The notes beneath the pieces are model-generated. The model was not told the DNA's origin. It saw nothing but the letters and a program-made list of their open reading frames with translations, and searched no databases. Both the position numbers and the translations under genes were made by a program. A DNA stretch of 6,500 nt from NCBI GenBank assembly GCA_964524185.1, contig CAZGCI010000147.1, positions 1 through 6,500 on the forward strand, written 5' to 3'. This DNA is from Thiohalocapsa sp964524185 (GTDB lineage Bacteria; Pseudomonadota; Gammaproteobacteria; Chromatiales; Chromatiaceae). How positions within the stretch are numbered: position 1 is the first letter of the stretch; each line of letters starts with the position of its first letter. This document shows positions 1 to 6,254 of the stretch, piece after piece.

Positions 1-32
1 CTCGGGCACGAGCGACGCACCTCGCTTGCCCG

Positions 33-52
33 AAAACCCATGCGCGACGGGT
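33..52 (-). terminator. Candidate weak intrinsic terminator after the HExxH gene
   Basis: Read on the minus strand, 14 bases after the stop codon of the upstream gene, ACCCGT pairs with ATGGGT (one G-U wobble) around a 5-nt CGCGC loop, and the stem runs into TTTT (the first T is in the stem) followed by C. The position is right for a Rho-independent terminator, but the stem is short and the T-run brief, so efficiency is doubtful. A second hairpin lies just beyond it (stem 3-8/27-32 plus 9-12/21-24) without a following T-run on either strand. Confidence 0.3.
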
Positions 53-66
53 ATAAGGCGAGCGCC

Positions 67-660
67 TCAACGGCGGCACCGCCAGGTGGGGCGATCGGCC
101 ATGGAGAGGACGCCCCAATGGATGAGGAGCAGGCGTGCATCCGCGGCATCGTGCCGATACCACTCCCAGGCCGAGCCCAGCCGGAAGCTGTAGCCCCAAG
201 CATCCATATCTGCGCAGAGGCGCTCGGCACCGATGCCCGGCAGTTGGTCAGCGATGCCGATCTGTAGGTAGCAGACTGCGGCCTCCTCAGCATCGTCGCC
301 ACCTGCGTCGGTGTGCAACCGCTGCCGGCGCTCCTCCGTCATGCAGACGAAGTGGCAGGCCTCGTGCAACGCGGAGTGCAATGGCGTGTCGTCGCGGACA
401 AATAGTCGATTGCTCACAATGCCGGCTTCCGGGGCCCCCCAGAATGATCCCGGGATGCTGCTGTCCGGTGCACTATGGACAAGCCTCAAGCCGAGGCGCG
501 AGAGGGCCCAGGGCAGACCGTGGGTGGCTTGGGCAAGCATCATGCGGCGTCGATCAACGGGTTGGGGGCGGCGCAGCCATCGGGCTGGCCATAAAAGCGG
601 TCGCGACATGCTAACAGGGCCGAGGGGTCGCTCGGAGCGCAGGCGCGACCGCCGCTTCAT
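67..660 (-). CDS. Conserved hypothetical protein with HExxH zinc-site motif
   Basis: This 197-aa protein has no function I can name. Its central feature is LHEACHFVCM at residues 98-107, where H99-E100-x-x-H103 is the HExxH zinc-binding and catalytic signature of zincin-type metallopeptidases. A Glu pair at 125-126 (in DDAEEAAVCYLQ), 22 residues after the second His, is a possible third zinc ligand as in gluzincins. Other motifs that look conserved are PGSFWG (70-75), HTDAGGDD (116-123) and DMDAWGYSFRLGSA (151-164). There is no signal peptide or membrane helix, so it is probably cytoplasmic. The ATG at 660 has a GGGAG Shine-Dalgarno 7 nt upstream. The alternative ATG at 609 (residue 18) has none, although the conserved-looking part begins only near residue 24. 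The gene is divergent from the membrane-protein gene. From memory, similar proteins of unknown function occur in other proteobacteria. Peptidase activity is inferred from the motif only. Confidence 0.72.
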   Translation of the reverse strand: MKRRSRLRSERPLGPVSMSRPLLWPARWLRRPQPVDRRRMMLAQATHGLPWALSRLGLRLVHSAPDSSIPGSFWGAPEAGIVSNRLFVRDDTPLHSALHEACHFVCMTEERRQRLHTDAGGDDAEEAAVCYLQIGIADQLPGIGAERLCADMDAWGYSFRLGSAWEWYRHDAADARLLLIHWGVLSMADRPTWRCRR

Positions 661-855
661 AAGTGCGCTCCCGACACCAGCCTAGGCGATGACAGGTGCA
701 GTGCATCCGCCGCCGCTGGATGCGCGATGCGACCAAGCGCAGTCGGTCCGCTTGCGACGGAGCGCGGCAATGACCACGCGGGTGGCATGGCATCCTGGTC
801 CGCGGATGCACTACGCTACGCTGCCAGAGGGTTATCCGACACAGGAGACGAACGT
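661..855. promoter_or_regulatory. Divergent intergenic region
   Basis: These 195 bp separate the start codons of two divergent genes, so promoters for both should lie here. I see no convincing -35/-10 pair in either direction. The visible structure is an 11-base inverted repeat, AGTGCATCCGC at 700-710 and GCGGATGCACT at 802-812, with a third GGATGC core at 718-723 that could also pair with GCATCC at 703-708. These could be operator half-sites, which is inference only. An in-frame extension of the plus-strand gene back to 727 is possible but has no ribosome-binding site. Confidence 0.35.
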
Positions 856-1347
856 ATGGCTAGACAAGGTGTGGATGAGCAGGCGACGCCGGCGATTCCG
901 GATGCCGCTGTGACGTCCCGACCGCAGGTAGCCGCTGATTCGCTCAGGGGCGTGTTCGGCACAAGTGTGGTGCTCGGCGCGCTAGGTGTGGGCGCCGGGC
1001 TTGGACTCGCGGCGATGCTGACCTTGCAGGCACCGACTGCGGTGGAACCGGCCCTCGCCAACCTGCTCCACGCGATGGTCGGCATCAAGGCCCTCATTCT
1101 GGCGGGGGCGAGCGCCCTGGTGGCGATGCGCCTGCGCGGTCCCGTGGCGACCGCGAGCCTCGCGGGCTATGCCGTCGGGCTTGGCCTGTCCGCCGGTGCG
1201 CTCGTCTGGCTCTGGGGCTTGTCCGGGCTGCTCGCGGGCTCCGCGCTGTTTTATGGCGGGCTGATCCTGACCTACCTGACGGCGGGCCGCGATGGACGCC
1301 TCGGCGGCTTGCTGCGCATCCTTCCTCCCGCGCGCGCCGGGCGTTAG
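856..1347 (+). CDS. Small four-helix integral membrane protein, unknown function
   Basis: This 163-aa protein is not one I recognise. After a polar N-terminus (residues 1-30) it has four hydrophobic segments, near 35-57, 69-92, 97-119 and 122-142, rich in Gly, Ala and Leu, and it ends in a basic tail (GRDGRLGGLLRILPPARAGR, 144-163). By the positive-inside rule the Arg-rich 91-95 loop (MRLRG) and the C-terminus would be cytoplasmic, putting the N-terminus there as well. The ATG at 856 is preferred over the upstream in-frame start at 727 because AGGAGA sits 7 nt before it at 843-848, and because the residues added by the longer frame (RPSAVGPLATERG...) look non-coding. There are no obvious catalytic or metal-binding residues, with a single His (72) in helix 2. 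It is followed by 255 bp before yadG and is probably transcribed alone. Confidence 0.65.
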   Translation: MARQGVDEQATPAIPDAAVTSRPQVAADSLRGVFGTSVVLGALGVGAGLGLAAMLTLQAPTAVEPALANLLHAMVGIKALILAGASALVAMRLRGPVATASLAGYAVGLGLSAGALVWLWGLSGLLAGSALFYGGLILTYLTAGRDGRLGGLLRILPPARAGR

Positions 1348-1513
1348 GTCATCGGCGGGCAGTCGCGGCGTCGGGCGCAGACCCAATGCCGGTGACGCGG
1401 CGCAACAACTCACGCGCCTGCGGCGGCATCGTAGCCCGCCTGCGTTCAACTCCGGATGGCGCAACACCATCCACATGTGTCCTTGCAACGGGCTTATTGC
1501 CCAGCTGTTCGGC

Positions 1514-1542
1514 TTGCAAATCCGGGCGCTAGCGGCTAGCGT
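1514..1542 (+). promoter_or_regulatory. Candidate promoter/operator upstream of yadG
   Basis: TTGCAA (1514-1519) is separated by 17 bp from TAGCGT (1537-1542), giving a weak sigma-70-like pair (4/6 and 3/6 matches). The -10 candidate overlaps a perfect tandem 7-mer, GCTAGCG twice (1528-1541), whose first copy lies in the 8-bp palindrome CGCTAGCG (1527-1534). A repressor site over a promoter would look like this, but so could chance in GC-rich DNA. Confidence 0.25.
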
Positions 1543-1602
1543 GGCGGGTTGACCTAATCCCGTGGCGCGATGATCTGCGCCCTCGCAGCCAGCCGTTCGA
1601 GC

Positions 1603-2541
1603 ATGCAAGCCCTCGTTGTCGACCAGCTCCGCAAAGTTTACCGTTCCGGCTTCGAAGCGCTAAAAGGCGTCGATCTGACCGTTGACGAGGGGGACTTCTT
1701 TGCGCTGCTCGGCCCCAATGGTGCCGGCAAATCGACGCTCATCGGCATCGTTACGTCCCTGGTCAACAAGACGTCCGGGCGCGTGCAGGTGTTCGGGCGC
1801 GACCTGGACCAGGAGCCCGAAGCGGTCAAGGCCGCGCTCGGGGTCGTGCCGCAAGAGTTCAACTTCAATATTTTTCTACCCGTCGCCGAGGTCGTTATCA
1901 ACCAGGCCGGCTATTTCGGCATCCCAAGGCCGGAAGCGCGCCGGCGGGCTGAGTTCTACTTGAAAAAACTCGACCTCTGGGAGCGCCGGCGTTCGGAGAT
2001 GCGGCTGTTGTCGGGCGGCATGAAGCGTCGGTTGATGATCGCCCGCGCCCTGGTGCACCGCCCGCGGTTGCTGATCCTCGACGAGCCAACCGCGGGCGTG
2101 GATATCGAGGTCCGCCGGGCCATGTGGGACTATCTGCGGGAGCTGAACGCCGAGGGCACCACTATCATCCTCACCACCCACTATTTGGAAGAGGCGGAGC
2201 GTCTGTGTCGCAATGTCGCGGTTATCGACCAGGGCCGTGTCGAGACCGTGGCCGAGACCCAGACCCTGCTCGCCGGCCTGGACTCGGAGACCTTCGTGCT
2301 CAACCTGAAGGCGCCGGTGGCCGCTGCGCCGATGCTTCCCGGCTTCACGCTCGTTGCGTTGGATGCGACCACACTCGAGGCGCAGTTGCGCCGTGGACAG
2401 TCCCTGACAGAGCTCTTTGTTGGCCTCGGCCGCGCTGGAGTCGAAGTCGCCAGTATGCGCAATAAACAGAACCGCCTAGAGCAGCTGTTTCTCGAGATGC
2501 TGGAACGCGGGCGTGGCGGCAGCGCCGCCCAGGCTGCATGA
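1603..2541 (+). CDS. yadG: YadG-like ABC-2 exporter ATP-binding subunit
   Basis: This 312-aa cytoplasmic ATPase should power the permease encoded next to it. The nucleotide-binding domain is complete: Walker A GPNGAGKST (38-45 within 37-45), Q-loop VPQEF (Q84), ABC signature LSGGMKRR (136-143), Walker B LLILDEP (156-162, catalytic E161), D-loop AGVD (164-167) and switch His in TTH (H193). Stretches such as NQAGYFG, GGMKRRLMIARAL and PTAGVDIE match Escherichia coli YadG closely from memory, and the length fits that family (about 308 aa). A C-terminal region of about 90 residues follows the ATPase core, including SMRNKQNRLEQLF (284-296), also typical of YadG. I chose ATG 1603 over the in-frame ATG at 1570 because family alignment begins there; neither has a clear Shine-Dalgarno. 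Its stop overlaps the yadH start (ATGA), indicating translational coupling. The transported substrate is unknown. Confidence 0.93.
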   Translation: MQALVVDQLRKVYRSGFEALKGVDLTVDEGDFFALLGPNGAGKSTLIGIVTSLVNKTSGRVQVFGRDLDQEPEAVKAALGVVPQEFNFNIFLPVAEVVINQAGYFGIPRPEARRRAEFYLKKLDLWERRRSEMRLLSGGMKRRLMIARALVHRPRLLILDEPTAGVDIEVRRAMWDYLRELNAEGTTIILTTHYLEEAERLCRNVAVIDQGRVETVAETQTLLAGLDSETFVLNLKAPVAAAPMLPGFTLVALDATTLEAQLRRGQSLTELFVGLGRAGVEVASMRNKQNRLEQLFLEMLERGRGGSAAQAA

Positions 2542-3338
2542 GCGAGCGCCGCAGGATGGCGCTGCAGCGCTGGCATCGCTACTGGGTCACTTTCCATACC
2601 CTGCTGCAGAAGGAGGTGCTGCGCTTTTCGCGGATTTGGGTGCAGACCATTTTGCCGTCGGCGATCACGACGACGCTCTATTTTGTCATCTTCGGCCGGC
2701 TCGTCGGCGATCGCATCGGCGAAATGGGCGGCTTTGCCTATATGGACTTCATCGTGCCTGGGCTGGCGTTGATGGCGGTCATTACCAACGCCTACAGTAA
2801 CGTCGTCTCGTCCTTCTACTCGAGCAAGTTTTCGCGTTACGTGGAGGAGTTACTCGTCTCACCGGCACCGCCCTGGGTCATCTTGGCGGGGTACGTGTCG
2901 GGCGGGGTGGCCCGCGGCGTCATTGTTGGTATCGTGGTGATGCTGGTGGCCATGTTCTTCACCGATGTGTCTCCGCACAGCTGGGTCATTACCTTCTCCG
3001 TGTTCGTGCTGACGGCAATCCTGTTTGCCCTGGGCGGCTTCATCAACGCGGTGTTTGCCAATAGCTTCGATGACATCTCCATCGTGCCCACCTTCGTGTT
3101 GGCGCCGCTGACCTATCTCGGCGGTGTGTTCTACTCCATTGAGCTGCTGCCGGACTTTTGGCAATGGATGTCGCTGTTGAATCCAGTGCTGTACATGGTC
3201 AACGCCTTCCGTTACGGCCTGCTCGGCACCACGGATATCCCGCTGGCCACCGCCTTCGCGATCATCGCGGTGTTCATCGTCGTGCTCGGCGCGGTGAGTC
3301 TACGCCTGCTCCATCGGGGTGTCGGGATCAAACAGTAG
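2538..3338 (+). CDS. yadH: YadH-like ABC-2 type permease
   Basis: This 266-aa inner-membrane permease is the partner of the ATPase just upstream and presumably works as a homodimer with two ATPase copies. Six hydrophobic segments lie near 34-55, 67-90, 118-141, 148-170, 178-200 and 236-257, the standard ABC-2 layout. The ABC-2 signature region is clear at about 178-226, with FDDISIVPTFVLAPLTYLGG and then GVFYSIELLPDFWQ and LNPVLYMVNAFRYG. Together with FIVPGL (71-76), ITNAYSNV (82-89) and AGYVSGGVARG (117-127) this closely resembles E. coli YadH (about 256 aa). The N-terminus is about 10 residues longer; Met7 (2556) is an alternative start, but the ATGA overlap with yadG favours 2538. Export polarity is inferred from the ABC-2 family. 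The substrate is unknown; lipid-linked glycans, polyketides and drugs are substrates of relatives. Confidence 0.92.
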   Translation: MSERRRMALQRWHRYWVTFHTLLQKEVLRFSRIWVQTILPSAITTTLYFVIFGRLVGDRIGEMGGFAYMDFIVPGLALMAVITNAYSNVVSSFYSSKFSRYVEELLVSPAPPWVILAGYVSGGVARGVIVGIVVMLVAMFFTDVSPHSWVITFSVFVLTAILFALGGFINAVFANSFDDISIVPTFVLAPLTYLGGVFYSIELLPDFWQWMSLLNPVLYMVNAFRYGLLGTTDIPLATAFAIIAVFIVVLGAVSLRLLHRGVGIKQ

Positions 3339-3341
3339 CGG

Positions 3342-3360
3342 GCGGTCAAACAATCTAGCG
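3342..3360 (+). repeat. Imperfect direct repeat, left copy
   Basis: GCGGTCAAACAATCTAGCG matches the right copy at 3572-3590 at 15 of 19 positions, with an identical 9-base core ACAATCTAG. It begins 4 bases after the yadH stop codon. Confidence 0.45.
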
Positions 3361-3390
3361 AGGCGCTGCCTCAGACCGACGAGCGACGAG

Positions 3391-3522
3391 GGCGCCGGCA
3401 CGCCAGTGGGTCGTTCATTGGCCAGGGCCAAGGGCCAAGGGCCGAGGGCCAAGGCGCGGATGCACAGTCCTGGCGTTTGCGGTTGCGCCTCGGCCCTCGG
3501 CCCTTTTCCCCTTGCCGGCGCC
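3391..3522. repeat. Heptamer repeat array forming a long nested hairpin
   Basis: The left arm is a run of 7-base units of the form CCAAGGG or CCGAGGG (3428-3455, four units, the last ending in C), preceded by a 6-base partial unit. The right arm is the inverse, GCGCCTCGGCCC followed by TCGGCCCTT. Bases 3437-3457 pair with 3485-3505 at 20 of 21 positions around a 27-nt loop; the one mismatch (A3451/C3491) becomes a G-U wobble in RNA made from the minus strand. An outer 9-bp inverted repeat, GGCGCCGGC at 3391-3399 and GCCGGCGCC at 3514-3522, encloses it. It lies 53-184 bases past yadH, so it could stop or protect the yadGH transcript. TTTT (3504-3507) overlaps the end of the stem, so it is only a partial match to an intrinsic terminator. 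It could equally be a dispersed intergenic repeat. Confidence 0.75.
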
Positions 3523-3571
3523 TGGCACACGACGCCGCGTGGGACATTTGACGCCTCTGCAAACATCTGGC

Positions 3572-3590
3572 GCGGCCGGACAATCTAGGG
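3572..3590 (+). repeat. Imperfect direct repeat, right copy
   Basis: GCGGCCGGACAATCTAGGG is the second copy of the 19-bp repeat at 3342-3360, starting 230 bp after it. Together the two copies bracket the whole heptamer hairpin block with a 211-bp interior. Confidence 0.45.
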
Positions 3591-3638
3591 TGCTTGATGG
3601 GGCCAGGGGTTTGCAGGGGGTGGGCTGCGGCGGGTACG

Positions 3639-3647
3639 TGCTAGAAT
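3639..3647 (+). promoter_or_regulatory. Candidate extended -10 promoter for mrcB
   Basis: TGCTAGAAT contains a 5/6 match to TATAAT (TAGAAT, 3642-3647) with the TG of an extended -10 one base upstream. No good -35 box sits at 16-18 bp; TTGCAG at 3611-3616 is too far (25 bp). Transcription would begin near 3654, leaving an mrcB leader of about 135 nt. Confidence 0.4.
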
Positions 3648-3788
3648 CGGTGTACGAAGTGCGGTTTAAACTACTGAAGCAGCTCAGGGCTCGACCCGCT
3701 CTGTCGCGCTGCGGCTCGCACTGTCGGTGCCGCGCAGCGCCATGCGACAGCAGTGCGCCGCCGCCACCAGCCTCCACAACCAGCAGCC

Positions 3789-6251
3789 ATGTCCCAGCGT
3801 CGATCTCCCCATCCTAAGTCCGCCTCCGTCCGGCATCGCCGGGGACGTCGCCCGCCGAAGCAAGGCATCGGGCTCTTTGGCCTAACGGTGCGTGCGCTAC
3901 TGCTGCTGACGCTCGGCGTGGGTCTCGCGGCGGGCCTGTATGGGGTGCATCTCGACAAGGTCGTGCGCGCCAAGTTCGAGGGCAAACGCTGGGCGCTGCC
4001 CGCGCGCGTCTATGCCCGGCCGCTCGAGATCTACGCCGGCAGGGCGCTGACCGCGGCGGAGCTCGAGGACGAGCTCGGCCGCCTCGGCTACCGGGACGAC
4101 GCGCAACTGGCGCGCCCCGGCAGCTATCACATCACCGGCGGGCGTGCCGCAATCCGCACCCGCGATTTCCGTTATTGGGACGGCTTCGAGCCGGAGCGCT
4201 ATCTGAGCGTGGAGTTGAGCGGTGGGGTCGTCAGCGATGTCTCCGACGGGAGCGACGCGACGCCGCTCGCCCTCGTGCGCTTGGACCCAGCACTCATCGC
4301 GAGCATCTACCCGACCCATAACGAAGACCGCGTCCTGCTGCGTCGCGAACAGTTGCCGGCACGCTTGGTGAAGACCCTGCTCGCGGTGGAGGATCGCAAG
4401 TACTATCAGCACCACGGCATTGATCCGCAGGGCATCCTGCGCGCCGCCTCCGCAAATCTGCGCGCCGGTCGCACCGTCCAGGGTGCTAGCACGCTCACCC
4501 AGCAGCTGGTGAAGAACTTCTACCTGACTCAGGAGCGCACGCTGGAGCGCAAACTGATCGAGGCCTACATGGCCGTGCTGTTGGACTGGCGCTACGACAA
4601 GGATGAGATCCTCACTGCCTATGCGAACGAGGTCTACCTTGGCCAAGATGGGAACCGCGCGATCCACGGCTTCGGGCTAGCGAGCAAGTTTTACTTCGAC
4701 CGGGACGTCGACGAGCTGGACATACCGCAGACGGCTATGCTCGTCGCCGTGCTGAAAGGACCGTCAGACTTCAATCCGCAGCGCAACCCGGAGCGGGTAA
4801 TCGAGCGCCGTAATCTGGTCATCGACATGATGGCCCATCACCGCATCATCTCGCGCGCCGAGGCGGAAACGGCCAAGGCGACGCCGCTGGGGGTAGTGGA
4901 GGGCGGTGCCCGCCCCAGCGGCGAATATCCTGCGTTTATCCAATTGGTTCGCCGCCAGCTTCGCCGTGACTATCGCGAGGAGGACCTGCGCTCTGAGGGT
5001 CTGCGCATCTTCACAACGCTGGACCCCCTCACCCAGGCGCAGGTCGAGGCTGCCGTCACCCAGCGGATGCCCCAGCTGGACCGCGGACGTGGGGTGCCAG
5101 TCGGCACGCTTGAGACTGCCGCTGTGGTGACCTCCGTGGCCCATGGCGAGGTGCTCGCTGTGGTCGGCGGGCGTGAGCCAGGCTATGCGGGCTTCAACCG
5201 GGCGCTGGATGCCGTGCGTCCCATCGGCTCCCTGATCAAACCGGTCATCTACCTCAAGGCCCTGTCGCAGCCAGAGCGCTATTCCCTGGTGACACCCATC
5301 CAAGACCGGCCCGTGAACCTGCGGGTCGCTGGCGTGGTCTGGAGCCCAAAGAACTTCGATCACAGCGTACACGGCTCTGTGCCGCTGTACCGGGCCCTGG
5401 TGAAGTCCTATAACCTCGCCACGGTGAATTTAGGGCTGGCGCTCGGTGTCGATGAGGTGGCGGGCTTGCTCAAAGACCTCGGCGCTGTCCGCCAAATCGA
5501 TCGCGTGCCGGCCATGCTGTTGGGCTCGGTTTCGTTGCCGCCGGTGGAGGTGGCCCAGGCCTACCAGACCATTGCTTCCGGCGGGTTCCGGGCGCCGCTG
5601 CGCGCCATTCGCGAGGTCCTCGACGCGTCCGGTCGGCCGCTGAACCGCTACCCGCTGGCGGTGGAATCCGTGGTGTCCACTGAGGCCGCCTATTTGACGC
5701 AATGGGCGATGCAGCGCGTGGTGACCCAAGGCACTGCCACCTGGCTCAAGCAGCGTCTGCCCGCCGGCCTCACCGTTGCCGGGAAGACCGGCACCACCAA
5801 TGACATGCGCGATAGCTGGTTTGCGGGCTTCACCGGCGACAAGGTGGTGGTGTCTTGGGTTGGGCGCGACGACAACAAGCCCATGGGGTTAACCGGCTCC
5901 ACCGGCGCCTTACGGGTCTGGGGGGATATCGTCGCCAGCATCGACACTCAGCCTCTGATGACGGTCGCCCCGGAGGGCGTGGTGGCCTCTGGCGCCTGTG
6001 GCCGCTCCGTGCCCTACATTCAGGGCTTCGGAGGCAGCGCCTGTGGTGGCAGCAGTCCGGCGCGCCAAACGAACTCGCCTGCCGTGGCGGAGCGCCCCGC
6101 CGCCCCAGCCAAGGTGTCAGCCCCAGCCGACCCGGTGGTGGCCCAAAAGTCGCAAGCCAGGCCAGCGCCACGCGCACGGCCAGCTGCACCTGAGAGAGCG
6201 GCGCGTGAGCGCGAGCCCAGTCCTTTCCTGAGTGATTTTTACGGTAACTAA
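3789..6251 (+). CDS. mrcB: Penicillin-binding protein 1B, bifunctional peptidoglycan synthase
   Basis: This 820-aa class A PBP polymerises lipid II into glycan strands and cross-links them in the periplasm, anchored by one N-terminal helix. In order: a basic cytoplasmic tail (1-30), a membrane helix (about 31-53), a UB2H domain (about 68-150, with LTAAELEDELGRLGY and ARPGSYH), a GT51 glycosyltransferase (about 175-350) with catalytic E201 in EDRKYYQHHGID, QGASTLTQQLVKN (231-243) and E258 in RKLIEAYM, then a transpeptidase with SLIK (nucleophile S481, K484), SYN (540-542) and KTGTT (666-670). The spacing E201 to E258 (57 residues) equals that of E233 and E290 in E. coli PBP1B. All active-site motifs are intact. 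UB2H marks it as PBP1B rather than PBP1A. The C-terminal tail (about 755-820) is Pro/Ala/Arg-rich, with Cys738 and Cys752 just before it. ATG 3789 is preferred; an in-frame GTG at 3753 would add 12 residues, and neither start has a clear Shine-Dalgarno. Confidence 0.96.
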   Translation: MSQRRSPHPKSASVRHRRGRRPPKQGIGLFGLTVRALLLLTLGVGLAAGLYGVHLDKVVRAKFEGKRWALPARVYARPLEIYAGRALTAAELEDELGRLGYRDDAQLARPGSYHITGGRAAIRTRDFRYWDGFEPERYLSVELSGGVVSDVSDGSDATPLALVRLDPALIASIYPTHNEDRVLLRREQLPARLVKTLLAVEDRKYYQHHGIDPQGILRAASANLRAGRTVQGASTLTQQLVKNFYLTQERTLERKLIEAYMAVLLDWRYDKDEILTAYANEVYLGQDGNRAIHGFGLASKFYFDRDVDELDIPQTAMLVAVLKGPSDFNPQRNPERVIERRNLVIDMMAHHRIISRAEAETAKATPLGVVEGGARPSGEYPAFIQLVRRQLRRDYREEDLRSEGLRIFTTLDPLTQAQVEAAVTQRMPQLDRGRGVPVGTLETAAVVTSVAHGEVLAVVGGREPGYAGFNRALDAVRPIGSLIKPVIYLKALSQPERYSLVTPIQDRPVNLRVAGVVWSPKNFDHSVHGSVPLYRALVKSYNLATVNLGLALGVDEVAGLLKDLGAVRQIDRVPAMLLGSVSLPPVEVAQAYQTIASGGFRAPLRAIREVLDASGRPLNRYPLAVESVVSTEAAYLTQWAMQRVVTQGTATWLKQRLPAGLTVAGKTGTTNDMRDSWFAGFTGDKVVVSWVGRDDNKPMGLTGSTGALRVWGDIVASIDTQPLMTVAPEGVVASGACGRSVPYIQGFGGSACGGSSPARQTNSPAVAERPAAPAKVSAPADPVVAQKSQARPAPRARPAAPERAAREREPSPFLSDFYGN

Positions 6252-6254
6252 GCG

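Larger units (their letters stand above)
3339..3788. other. Gene-free structured spacer between yadH and mrcB
   Basis: This stretch of about 450 bp contains no credible coding sequence; open frames here are Arg/Pro/Ala-rich and lack ribosome-binding sites. It holds, in order: one copy of a 19-bp direct repeat (3342-3360), a small GAGGC-GCT-GCCTC hairpin (3360-3372) without a T-run, the left arm of an outer inverted repeat (3391-3399), heptamer repeats and their long hairpin (3422-3505), the outer right arm (3514-3522), the second direct repeat (3572-3590), and an extended -10 promoter candidate (3639-3647). The last 36 bases (3753-3788) are in frame with mrcB from a GTG and could belong to it if that start is used. 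Confidence 0.7.

Noticed and set aside
3..32. Hairpin CGGGCA/TGCCCG with inner CGAG/CTCG stem as a terminator
   Set aside because: Bases after the stem are AAAA on the plus strand and AG on the minus strand, so there is no U-tract for either direction within the window.
135..614. 159-codon plus-strand open frame opposite the HExxH gene
   Set aside because: Low-complexity Arg/Pro/Cys-rich translation; the minus strand gives a protein with constrained motifs and a good Shine-Dalgarno.
727..855. N-terminal extension of the membrane protein to an upstream in-frame start
   Set aside because: No Shine-Dalgarno at 727, the extension looks non-coding, and AGGAGA at 843-848 clearly serves ATG 856.
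982..1608. 208-codon minus-strand open frame over the membrane protein and the yadG upstream region
   Set aside because: Antisense to a hydrophobic gene with a clear ribosome-binding site; the translation is compositionally biased and resembles nothing.
3360..3372. GAGGC-GCT-GCCTC hairpin shortly after yadH as a terminator
   Set aside because: Only a 5-bp stem, and no T-run follows it.
3428..3455. Heptamer array considered as a CRISPR array
   Set aside because: Units are 7 bp and directly adjacent with no spacers; there is no cas gene.
3897..4667. 256-codon open frame on the minus strand, antisense to mrcB
   Set aside because: It lies wholly within the unmistakable GT51 region of PBP1B; long antisense frames are expected in GC-rich coding DNA, and its translation shows no recognisable domain.
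4764..5372. 202-codon minus-strand open frame inside mrcB
   Set aside because: Shadow of the PBP1B transpeptidase coding sequence, with no ribosome-binding site or recognisable motif.
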